Assembly (NCBI GenBank): GCA_012800215.1
Contig: JAAZJT010000035.1
Coordinates: 1 to 29,983, forward strand
Origin: Bacillota bacterium
GTDB lineage: Bacteria; Bacillota; Dethiobacteria; Dethiobacterales; Dethiobacteraceae
Direction of reading: 5' to 3'
DNA length: 29,983 bases
This document shows positions 1 to 6,470 of this stretch, one piece after another; position 1 is the stretch's first letter, and the number at the start of each line of letters is the position of its first letter. Position numbers and translations under genes: made by a program. The notes beneath the pieces are model-generated. The model did no database searches and was not told where the DNA came from. It saw only the letters and a program-made list of their open reading frames with translations.

Positions 1-277
1 AAGTGAAAAAAACATACCATCAGGTACAGCTGCAGAGCAGGAACCTGCCCTCACAAAAGCTGAAATCGAAGCTACTCTGCAGCAGCTTAACAGAGAGGTA
101 GAAGCATTTAATATAGGTTTTCGTTTTAAACTGCACGAAGAATCAAACCGCTATATTTTTCAGGTGGTTAATTTACAAAACAATGAAGTATTAAAAGAAA
201 TTCCTCCGCAAAAAATGTTGGATCTGGCAGCACAAATTGATCGTCTCATAGGACTTTTGCTTGACGACAAGCGCTAA
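1..277 (+). CDS. flaG: FlaG family flagellar protein, C-terminal part
   Basis: The frame is open from the window edge (codons starting at base 2) to TAA at 275-277, so the start lies upstream and about 91 residues are visible. The visible part carries the FlaG pattern: a variable lead, then a helix/strand core reading FRFKLHEESNRYIFQVVN and ending in KEIPPQKMLDLAAQIDRLIG. FlaG proteins are small and their exact role is unsettled; they are linked to filament length and usually lie beside fliD and fliS. The next gene, fliS, follows after 15 bases with its own GGAGG ribosome binding site, so the two are almost certainly cotranscribed. The identification rests on the conserved IPPQKMLDL segment and on the fliS neighbour. 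Confidence 0.85.
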   Translation, partial: SEKNIPSGTAAEQEPALTKAEIEATLQQLNREVEAFNIGFRFKLHEESNRYIFQVVNLQNNEVLKEIPPQKMLDLAAQIDRLIGLLLDDKR

Positions 278-292
278 ATTGGAGGCAAAAAA

Positions 293-664
293 ATGATTCC
301 CAATCCCTACCAGCAGTACCAACAAAATATGGTTAAAACAGCATCACCTGCCCAGTTAGTCTTAATGCTTTATAACGGCGCTCTAAGGTTTATTAAACAG
401 GCTCAAATCAGTTTAGCTGCTAAACAGTTAGAAGAATGCCATCAAAATATCATTAAAGCGCAGAGGATAGTTACCGAACTAATGCTAAATTTAGATTTAA
501 GCCAAGGTGTTATTGCGCAAAACTTATACCAGCTTTACGACTATATGTATCAGCGCCTGGTGGAAGCAAATCTGCAAAAAACAGAGGCACCACTTCAGGA
601 AGTAGAACAATTACTGCAAGAATTAAAGAATACCTGGAGCGAAGCAATTAAACTGATGCCTTAA
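293..664 (+). CDS. fliS: Flagellin export chaperone FliS
   Basis: This 123-residue protein matches FliS over its full normal length. It opens with the typical NPYQQYQQNMVKTASPAQLV segment, followed by LMLYNGALRFIKQA and amphipathic helices with an acidic, Leu-rich end. FliS is a cytosolic four-helix chaperone. It binds the C-terminal D0 region of flagellin, prevents premature polymerisation and hands flagellin to the export gate; in Bacillus it also takes part in the FliW/CsrA loop by affecting free flagellin. The start is ATG 293 with GGAGG at 281-285. It is the last gene before a clear terminator at 673-696, so the flaG-fliS transcript ends here and the following flgN operon has its own promoter. 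Its substrate FliC is encoded on the other strand at 8781-9602. Confidence 0.97.
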   Translation: MIPNPYQQYQQNMVKTASPAQLVLMLYNGALRFIKQAQISLAAKQLEECHQNIIKAQRIVTELMLNLDLSQGVIAQNLYQLYDYMYQRLVEANLQKTEAPLQEVEQLLQELKNTWSEAIKLMP

Positions 665-672
665 TTCTTTAT

Positions 673-696
673 AAGATGGCTATGCCATCTTTTTTT
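673..696 (+). terminator. Terminator after fliS
   Basis: AAGATGGC (673-680) pairs with GCCATCTT (684-691) around a TAT loop and is followed directly by a T run to 696. This is a compact intrinsic terminator separating flaG-fliS from the flgN operon. Confidence 0.9.
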
Positions 697-698
697 AC

Positions 699-725
699 TA
701 AAGTCCCGCTCTTAAGTGCCGATAG
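699..725 (+). promoter_or_regulatory. Sigma-D (FliA-type) promoter of the flgN-csrA operon
   Basis: TAAA at 699-702, a 15-base spacer, then GCCGATAG at 718-725. The sigma-D/sigma-28 consensus is TAAA-N15-GCCGATAT, so 11 of 12 consensus positions match with the exact spacing. It lies just after the fliS terminator and 36 bases before the flgN start, which fits a class III (late) flagellar operon. Confidence 0.88.
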
Positions 726-761
726 AAATAATGAAGTTCAAAACGAAATGAGGTTTCGCTT

Positions 762-1208
762 GTGGAAAAGCTGCTGAATTTATTGGAAAGACAACAGCAT
801 ACACTAAATGAACTTATTGGCGTAACTAAACAGGAGCAGGAAGCTATTATTGCTCACAATGTTGACTGTGTTAGAGCCAGTATTAAACAAAAAGAGGAAT
901 TACAAAGGCAGCTTGTGGAGCTGGAAAAGGAAAGGCAGATGCTTACAGCTGAATCTAGGCTCAGCAACTTGGCAGTCGCTGCCGGTGATAAAAAAGCATT
1001 ACTTGATGCTCTGCATCATTCCTTAAAAAACAGCCTGCAGGAGTTAAAAACTCTTAACATCACTAACACCCTGCTGATCAAAACAGAACTGGCCTATTTT
1101 GACTTCCTCAAAGAAAAAGTTTTCTCCACAACAAAACAATATAACGATAAAGGTACTTTAAACAGTAAACCACAAGACAGTAATGCTGTTGTAAGTCATC
1201 TTGCCTGA
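762..1208 (+). CDS. flgN: FlgN family flagellar export chaperone
   Basis: The 148-residue, almost fully helical protein has heptad-like Leu/Glu/Lys spacing typical of FlgN: an N-terminal EKLLNLLERQQHTLNELI segment, then KQKEELQRQLVELEKERQML. FlgN is the cytosolic chaperone of the hook-filament junction proteins FlgK and FlgL and keeps them export-competent. Both clients are encoded immediately downstream (20 and about 1490 bases on), as in many Firmicutes. The start is GTG 762 with a modest AGG-containing site at 751-753; ATG 748 is out of frame. FlgN proteins are poorly conserved, so the call depends on length, helical character and the flgK-flgL context. Unlike the Bacillus order, flgM does not precede it; flgM is found at 11865-12137 on the other strand. 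Confidence 0.85.
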   Translation: MEKLLNLLERQQHTLNELIGVTKQEQEAIIAHNVDCVRASIKQKEELQRQLVELEKERQMLTAESRLSNLAVAAGDKKALLDALHHSLKNSLQELKTLNITNTLLIKTELAYFDFLKEKVFSTTKQYNDKGTLNSKPQDSNAVVSHLA

Positions 1209-1228
1209 AACTTTAGGAGGAAAACATT

Positions 1229-2683
1229 ATGTCTACTTTTTTTGGTTTAAATATTGCCCGTCTAGGTATGCAGGCACAACAAAAAGCCCTGGAAGTTACT
1301 TCTCATAATATTGCCAATGCCAACACACCCGGCTACAGCCGCCAGGTTGCCCACATGACGCCTACGGCAGCTATGCCCTATGCACAGAAAGGGATGCTGG
1401 GCAGCGGCGTACTGGTTGACGAGATAGACCGCATCCGGGATGCTTTTTTAGACCGGCAAATCCGCCATGAACAGCATACACTGGGACAGTGGAAAGCGCG
1501 CAGCGCCTATTTGGAACAAATAGAACAAATATTTATGGAACCGACAGAGAGTGGTTTTAACGCCGTTCTCAGTACTTTCTTTGACAGCTGGCAGGAATTA
1601 AGCATTAACCCTGAAAACTCTTCTGCACGGACCGCAGTAATTGAAAATGCCAATTTTCTCATTAATACCATTAAACACACCGCCGGCAGTTTAACAAATG
1701 TACATAATGATATAACAGCCAATATTGAATTAAAAGTAAATGAGATTAACAGCTTAGCCACACAAATCAGCGACTTAAACCAACAAATCACCAGTTTAGT
1801 CACACGCAATGATCAGCCCAGCGATTTAATGGACCGCCGCGATCTTTTGCTGGAACAGCTGGCAGAGATCATTGATTTTGATCTTTCCGTTTCTACCAAT
1901 GGCAGCGTTAATGTTTATGTTGCCGGCCGCCCTTTGGTGCATGAAAATATCTCCTATGAATTAAAAACAGCTCCTGGCGGCACACAAGACAACTGGACAT
2001 TGGCGCCTAAAATTGTCTGGGCTAAGGACAATCAGGAAGTGCATATCGGTAATGGTGAGATCTACGGCCTTACCAAATTACACGACGACAACCTGCGCAG
2101 TTATCTGCAGGACTTTGAAATTATGACCTGGGCCATTGTCAAAGCCGTGAATGATGCTCATAAACAAGGTATTGATTTAAACGGAGATGCCGGACTTGAC
2201 TTTTTCCAAGGCACAGATCTGCAAAACCTGAGGGTTAACTCCGACATTAGCAGTGACCCGGCTAAAATTGCGGCAGCACTGCCGGATCCTAACAATCCAC
2301 CAGGTACACCTCAACCAGGAGACGGCAGTAATGCAGTGGCCATTGCCCAACTGCGCAACAGCCGTTTTCGCCTGGATCTGACAGCTGCAGACATCAAAGA
2401 CCGCCTGGTTCAGGATGCTCAAGGTTCCACCACTTTGGAGTTTTTCTACCGTGATACCATTTCCCGCCTTGGTGTGGATACCCAGGAAAGCATAAGGATG
2501 AGAGAAAATCAAACGGCAATGCTGGAATTAATGACTAATCGCCGCATGTCCATTTCCGGAGTCTCACTGGATGAGGAAATGGCCAATATGGTACAGTTCC
2601 AGTTGGCATACCAAGCTTCCGCCCGCTTTATTGCCACACTTGATGAAATCTACAATACCTTAATCAACGGCATGATCCGTTAA
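1229..2683 (+). CDS. flgK: Flagellar hook-associated protein 1 (FlgK)
   Basis: This 484-residue protein has the conserved FlgK ends. The N-terminal helix FGLNIARLGMQAQQKALEV is followed by the flagellar rod signature HNIANANTPGYSRQ, and the C-terminal D0 helix region reads EMANMVQFQLAYQASARFI and ends at LINGMIR. FlgK forms the first ring of the hook-filament junction and is secreted by the flagellar type III apparatus without a cleaved signal. The central 150-400 region is variable. Length is within the usual 450-550 range. The ATG has an excellent AGGAGG site at 1215-1220. FlgL follows after 14 bases. Nothing is missing or broken. Confidence 0.97.
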   Translation: MSTFFGLNIARLGMQAQQKALEVTSHNIANANTPGYSRQVAHMTPTAAMPYAQKGMLGSGVLVDEIDRIRDAFLDRQIRHEQHTLGQWKARSAYLEQIEQIFMEPTESGFNAVLSTFFDSWQELSINPENSSARTAVIENANFLINTIKHTAGSLTNVHNDITANIELKVNEINSLATQISDLNQQITSLVTRNDQPSDLMDRRDLLLEQLAEIIDFDLSVSTNGSVNVYVAGRPLVHENISYELKTAPGGTQDNWTLAPKIVWAKDNQEVHIGNGEIYGLTKLHDDNLRSYLQDFEIMTWAIVKAVNDAHKQGIDLNGDAGLDFFQGTDLQNLRVNSDISSDPAKIAAALPDPNNPPGTPQPGDGSNAVAIAQLRNSRFRLDLTAADIKDRLVQDAQGSTTLEFFYRDTISRLGVDTQESIRMRENQTAMLELMTNRRMSISGVSLDEEMANMVQFQLAYQASARFIATLDEIYNTLINGMIR

Positions 2684-2697
2684 AGGGAGGTTAAAAA

Positions 2698-3600
2698 ATG
2701 CGTATTACCCACCAACTAATCGCCAACACTGTTATTCGTAATGTTAACCGCAACTTATGGCGCATGAGCCGGTATCAGGATATGCTCTCATCAGGCAAGG
2801 CCATTACAAAACCGTCACAGGACCCGGTAAAAATTACACGCATTATGGGTTATAATGTTTCATTACAGCAAAATGAACAGTATCAGCGTAACATAGAGGC
2901 AGCCAAAGCCTGGCTGGATAGCACAGAAGATGCCCTGGCAGGCATTAACGATGCACTGCAGCGCGCACGGGAATTAGCCGTTTCCGGAGCCGATGGCAGT
3001 AAGCCCCCCTCAGCCCGCAAAGCCATTGCAATGGAGGTAGACGAGCTGGTTGGAGTTTTAGTGCAAATGGGTAATTCCAGTTTAGGCGGCCGCTATCTCT
3101 TTGCCGGTCACCAAACAACTAACGCCCCCTTTACACGTGACAAAAGCCTTCTGGCAACTGAACCCAGCAGTGTTGTCTATCATGGCGATAAAGGGACCCT
3201 GCAGTGGGAAATTGCACCCAATGTTACTATTAAAGGCAATATTGACGGCCACTCACTTTTTATGGAAACAAAAATCTTTGAACATTTAGAAGCACTGGTA
3301 GCCGGCCTTAATGCCGATGACACCAATGCAGTTAGCGACGCCTTAACAAATATTGCAGACAGCATTGATGCTATTTTAGACAAACGCGCTGCTTTAGGAG
3401 CAATCAGCAACGGCTTGGAATTATCGCAAAAAAAGGCGTCCTTAGAAGAGTTAAATCTCACCTCACTGCGCTCACAACTGGAAGATATTGATTTTGCCGA
3501 AACTTTTATGCATTTTTCTACAATGGAAACATTGTACCATGCCTCCCTTTCGGCCGGCGCTAGAATCATGGTGCCCAGCCTGATTGATTTTCTGAGGTAA
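2698..3600 (+). CDS. flgL: Flagellar hook-associated protein 3 (FlgL)
   Basis: The 300-residue protein begins with the flagellin-like N-terminal helix found in FlgL (RITHQLIANTVIRNVNRNL, then MLSSGKAITKPSQDPV) and ends with a flagellin-type C-terminal helix around LEDIDFAETFMHFSTMET and SLIDFLR. FlgL is the second junction protein, stacked between FlgK and the filament, and is exported with FlgN help. Size matches typical FlgL proteins of about 300 residues. ATG 2698 follows GGGAGG at 2685-2690. It is followed by fliW after 25 bases; flgK-flgL-fliW-csrA is the standard Firmicutes arrangement. Confidence 0.96.
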   Translation: MRITHQLIANTVIRNVNRNLWRMSRYQDMLSSGKAITKPSQDPVKITRIMGYNVSLQQNEQYQRNIEAAKAWLDSTEDALAGINDALQRARELAVSGADGSKPPSARKAIAMEVDELVGVLVQMGNSSLGGRYLFAGHQTTNAPFTRDKSLLATEPSSVVYHGDKGTLQWEIAPNVTIKGNIDGHSLFMETKIFEHLEALVAGLNADDTNAVSDALTNIADSIDAILDKRAALGAISNGLELSQKKASLEELNLTSLRSQLEDIDFAETFMHFSTMETLYHASLSAGARIMVPSLIDFLR

Positions 3601-3625
3601 TTATACCTAAAAGGTGGTGAGACAA

Positions 3626-4042
3626 ATGGCCACAACTACGCAGCTAACCTTAAAAATGACTCCTCCCCTCCTGGGATTTGAGGATCAGGATACCTATACA
3701 CTTATTCCCATTGCCGATAATCCTTATTTTTTCTGGCTGGAAGCAAAAGATGGCCCCAAATTTCTCTTAACAAAACCTGAATACTTTTTTCCTGGCTACT
3801 TGCAGCAGGTAAAAAGCAATCTTTTGACGAATATAGGTGAAGCTAATAGAAATTTGGGAAAGTCGGACGTGTATTTAATTATTACCCTTTCCACAAAACC
3901 ACAGGAAATGACAGCCAATCTCCTTGCACCGCTGTTCATCGATCAAGAGCAGAAACTAGCTTCACAAATTGTACTGCATGAATCTAACTACACAACACGT
4001 CACTATCTTTTCCCTCCCGAAAAACGTCGCGATTGCGGCTAG
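3626..4042 (+). CDS. fliW: Flagellar assembly factor FliW
   Basis: FliW binds CsrA and antagonises it non-competitively, and it binds flagellin; when flagellin leaves the cell, freed FliW releases fliC mRNA from CsrA. The 138-residue protein has the FliW pattern PPLLGFEDQDTYTLIPI early on, then FFWLEAKDGPKFLLT. The later segment SDVYLIITLSTKPQEMTANLLAPL leads into LFIDQEQKLASQIVLHES. I choose ATG 3626 rather than the upstream GTG codons at 3614/3617, because those lie inside the ribosome binding site AAGGTGG (3611-3617), which is 8 bases from the ATG. csrA starts 10 bases downstream, so the regulator pair is cotranscribed with flgN-flgK-flgL. Confidence 0.95.
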   Translation: MATTTQLTLKMTPPLLGFEDQDTYTLIPIADNPYFFWLEAKDGPKFLLTKPEYFFPGYLQQVKSNLLTNIGEANRNLGKSDVYLIITLSTKPQEMTANLLAPLFIDQEQKLASQIVLHESNYTTRHYLFPPEKRRDCG

Positions 4043-4052
4043 GAGGAAGAGT

Positions 4053-4298
4053 ATGCTCATTCTGATGCGCAAAGCCGGCCAAAACCTTATCATTAATGAT
4101 AATATTACAGTTAAAGTCCTTGAAGTAAAAGGAGAACAGGTAAAACTGGGGATTGCTGCTCCGCCTGAAATTTCAGTACACCGCGAAGAAGTATTTACCG
4201 CTATTAAAGCAGCTAACAAGGCAGCCGCCATCACAAAAAATACTCTGCCTGACATCCCCAGACCGGATAAAAATAAGCGCAAAAATGTTTCAAATTAG
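4053..4298 (+). CDS. csrA: Carbon storage regulator CsrA, translational repressor
   Basis: The 81-residue protein starts MLILMRKAGQNLIINDNITV, the canonical CsrA beginning, and continues VKVLEVKGEQVKLGIAAPPE and ISVHREEVF, the second RNA-binding strand. CsrA is a domain-swapped homodimer that binds GGA motifs in mRNA leaders, typically over the ribosome binding site of flagellin mRNA in Firmicutes. ATG 4053 follows AGGAGGAAG at 4041-4049; an upstream in-frame extension overlaps fliW and is rejected. The C-terminal helix and a basic tail (about residues 66-81) are slightly longer than the 61-residue E. coli form, as in Bacillus. A terminator follows at once. A likely target, the fliC leader, lies at 9603-9700. 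Confidence 0.97.
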   Translation: MLILMRKAGQNLIINDNITVKVLEVKGEQVKLGIAAPPEISVHREEVFTAIKAANKAAAITKNTLPDIPRPDKNKRKNVSN

Positions 4299-4299
4299 T

Positions 4300-4335
4300 A
4301 AAGGCTTGGATAATCATAATCCAAGCCTTTATTTT
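4300..4335 (+). terminator. Terminator after csrA
   Basis: AAAGGCTTGGAT (4300-4311) pairs perfectly with ATCCAAGCCTTT (4319-4330), a 12-bp stem with a 7-base loop, followed by ATTTTAT. It closes the flgN-csrA operon and also stands just past the end of the convergent Spo0E-like gene. Confidence 0.88.
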
Positions 4336-4351
4336 ATCTACAGATTGCACA

Positions 4352-4579
4352 TTACTTGTTAATAGCTGAAAGTTGACAGGTTGGGCATTTTTTTTTGCTG
4401 CAATACAGGCAGCTTCTATTAGGTTCACAGATAAGTTTATTAATTTGGTTATGTATCCGATCTAGGTGCTTACTCTGCGCCAACGCTTCACTACTTGTGA
4501 GTCCATAATTTTCTACCAACCAATGCAAGCGCCGTCTTTCCAGCTCTAAGCGCTGCTCAAGCGATTTCAGTCTATCCAT
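4352..4579 (-). CDS. Spo0E-like aspartyl-phosphate phosphatase with Cys-rich tail
   Basis: This 75-residue protein resembles the Spo0E family. It has a helix with Arg/Leu heptads (SLEQRLELERRRLHWLV), a turn (ENYGLTSSEALA), then the family signature S-x-x-L-D (QSKHLDRIHNQI). Family members are small helical hairpins that dephosphorylate Spo0A~P and delay sporulation. Unusually, the C-terminus carries five cysteines as C-x5-C-x2-C-x4-C-x2-C within about 18 residues, which could bind zinc or iron; that is inference. I start at ATG 4579 because AGGGGG lies a few bases upstream; a longer frame to 4648 has no ribosome binding site. It is a solitary gene convergent with csrA. Confidence 0.7.
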   Translation of the reverse strand: MDRLKSLEQRLELERRRLHWLVENYGLTSSEALAQSKHLDRIHNQINKLICEPNRSCLYCSKKKCPTCQLSAINK

Positions 4580-4780
4580 TGTTGCCCCCTGCCATTCTGC
4601 TATCGTTTCCACCTTTACTACAATACAACTGCTTACAACAAAAATCAACCTTTTTTCTCTTTTATTTAATTATAAAGCTAAAATTTAACAAACTTATTAA
4701 AAAAGTGTTATTTAATTAATTTGGCAGGAGCCGCCTGACCGCATACGCAGCTTTGCCTTAACAGTATAAACTCATAGTAT

Positions 4781-4804
4781 AAAAAAGACCCCTCCGGCGG
4801 GGTC
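4781..4804 (-). terminator. Terminator of the glycosyltransferase/flagellin arm
   Basis: Read on the minus strand, GACCCC and GGGGTC form a GC-rich stem (4787-4804) around a GCCGGA loop, followed by six T. It lies 16 bases past the stop of the 4820-6415 gene. Confidence 0.88.
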
Positions 4805-4819
4805 AGGAACCTTATACTT

Positions 4820-6415
4820 TTACAAAGTGCTCAAGTATAATTCTTTTATTGCCTGATATATTTTTTCTCCACAAGTTCCGTCAGGATTTTTATAAATTTT
4901 GCCAGCCAAGCCTTTCCGCTTTTCCGCTAGCGGGTCGTCACCCGCATTAAGCCTCTCAATAAGCTTGTACCAAGACTCTTTTTTGTTATAAAAATAATAA
5001 AAAGTATCAGATGGGACTACCGTTCCTTTAGGCATTTCCTTATCTAAAAAAATTATTTTCTTACCAGTCAGTAAGTATGCCCCTATTAAAGATCCTCCGG
5101 TGGATATTAGTGCATCGCTTACGCTTAATGCACTTTTATAATCATCAGTTTCATCAAGAATTACATTATTATAAAATTTGTTTTCTGCTTTAATATTATG
5201 TTCTATTAATTCGTTATAATAATTTAATAGTTGTGGTACGTATCTAATGATAGAAGCCTTTGTAAGTGGGTGAGGTCGCCAAATTAAAACAGTATCCTTG
5301 TAAAGGTTGGTAATATTGAATATATTAGTTATTTCCTCTATTCTTGAAAAAGGATCATTGGCAAAATATAAGCAGCCGGTATCCAAAACATACACCGTTT
5401 TATCTTTTATTTTTTCTTCCCATTCACTCGGCACTGAAACTTTATGCTTTAAACTGTTAACCATAGAATCTATTTTAGGTGACCCAAGAGATAACACTTT
5501 CGATTCCGGAATACCATCCTTTATAGCCGCTTTTTTAACAAAATCACCGATTACTATTACTTTGTCAACATATTTTAGCGTTGGAATCATATATGTCGTG
5601 TTTCTTCCGTATGGATAAAAAAGCGGGGGAATATGATAGGGCACATAGATTAACATCTTTGCATATTTTCTTATATTCGCTGTAAAGTACTCTGGGTAAA
5701 CACGGGTTAAAGTATTATATTGATCATAAATATTATGTAAAAAGACTATATCTGGTTTTTCTTTTTTAATGTCATATTTACTATAATGGCATATGGGTAT
5801 ACGAGCAGGAAAGCGATCTCCTTCATACATTGGAATAGCTTTATCCTTATCTTGTGTAAGCTGATAATAAGGAATGGGAACAACACGCACTTCGCAATTT
5901 TCATCTTTTGCAAAAGCTTCGTATACTGTCTCTAAGCTATCCCACATTGTAATTTTATATGGGAAAAAAACTATCTTCAATTTTTTACGTTTGGTTATTT
6001 TTATATCATTCTTTGCTGCTTGCTCCTTATTCTCTTTCTCTTCAATGCCAAGTGAGGCTATTATTTTTAGAACCTCATCTGCCTTTTCTTCATCATCTGC
6101 ATTTTTAAGTGCTGTTTGATAATAATGATAAGCTAATTCATTTTCCCCACTTGCTTGATAAAGATAACCCAAATTATATAAGATATCAAAGTTTTGATTA
6201 TCTAAAATTAAACCTCTTTCAAGCGCTTTCTCTGCCTTATCTTTTTCTCCTAATATCATAGCTATAACGGCTTTCATTGAATATATCTCTACATCATTGT
6301 CGACAATGCTTGCATATTGATTCAATAGATCTTCTGCTTCTGCTAACATATTCTGATTAATAAGTTTTTTAATATTTTCCTTGATTTTCTTTTGATATGT
6401 CATTTTCTCACCCAT
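4820..6415 (-). CDS. TPR domain + CDP-glycerol glycerophosphotransferase-like protein
   Basis: The 531-residue protein has two parts. Residues 1-125 form tetratricopeptide-like helices (LYNLGYLYQASGENELAYHY and similar). Residues 140-530 resemble the CDP-glycerol glycerophosphotransferase / GT-B superfamily: KIVFFPYKITMWDSLETVY, DIVFLHNIYD, a WRPHP motif at 379-383 and DALISTGGSLIGAYLLTGKK near 434-452. In teichoic-acid enzymes the equivalent motifs are WRPHP and D-x-x-S-D-x-S-S; here the second reads STGGS, so the exact donor is uncertain. No signal peptide or membrane segment is seen. It lies 55 bases after a family 2 glycosyltransferase downstream of fliC, so transfer of a (phospho)sugar or glycerol-phosphate group to flagellin is a reasonable inference. 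ATG 6415 is preceded by AAGGTGG. The gene is much more AT-rich than the flagellar genes. Confidence 0.72.
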   Translation of the reverse strand: MGEKMTYQKKIKENIKKLINQNMLAEAEDLLNQYASIVDNDVEIYSMKAVIAMILGEKDKAEKALERGLILDNQNFDILYNLGYLYQASGENELAYHYYQTALKNADDEEKADEVLKIIASLGIEEKENKEQAAKNDIKITKRKKLKIVFFPYKITMWDSLETVYEAFAKDENCEVRVVPIPYYQLTQDKDKAIPMYEGDRFPARIPICHYSKYDIKKEKPDIVFLHNIYDQYNTLTRVYPEYFTANIRKYAKMLIYVPYHIPPLFYPYGRNTTYMIPTLKYVDKVIVIGDFVKKAAIKDGIPESKVLSLGSPKIDSMVNSLKHKVSVPSEWEEKIKDKTVYVLDTGCLYFANDPFSRIEEITNIFNITNLYKDTVLIWRPHPLTKASIIRYVPQLLNYYNELIEHNIKAENKFYNNVILDETDDYKSALSVSDALISTGGSLIGAYLLTGKKIIFLDKEMPKGTVVPSDTFYYFYNKKESWYKLIERLNAGDDPLAEKRKGLAGKIYKNPDGTCGEKIYQAIKELYLSTL

Positions 6416-6470
6416 TAGGTTCCCACCTTTTTTTAAAAAACAAATTTACGCAACTACTAACCTAATATTC

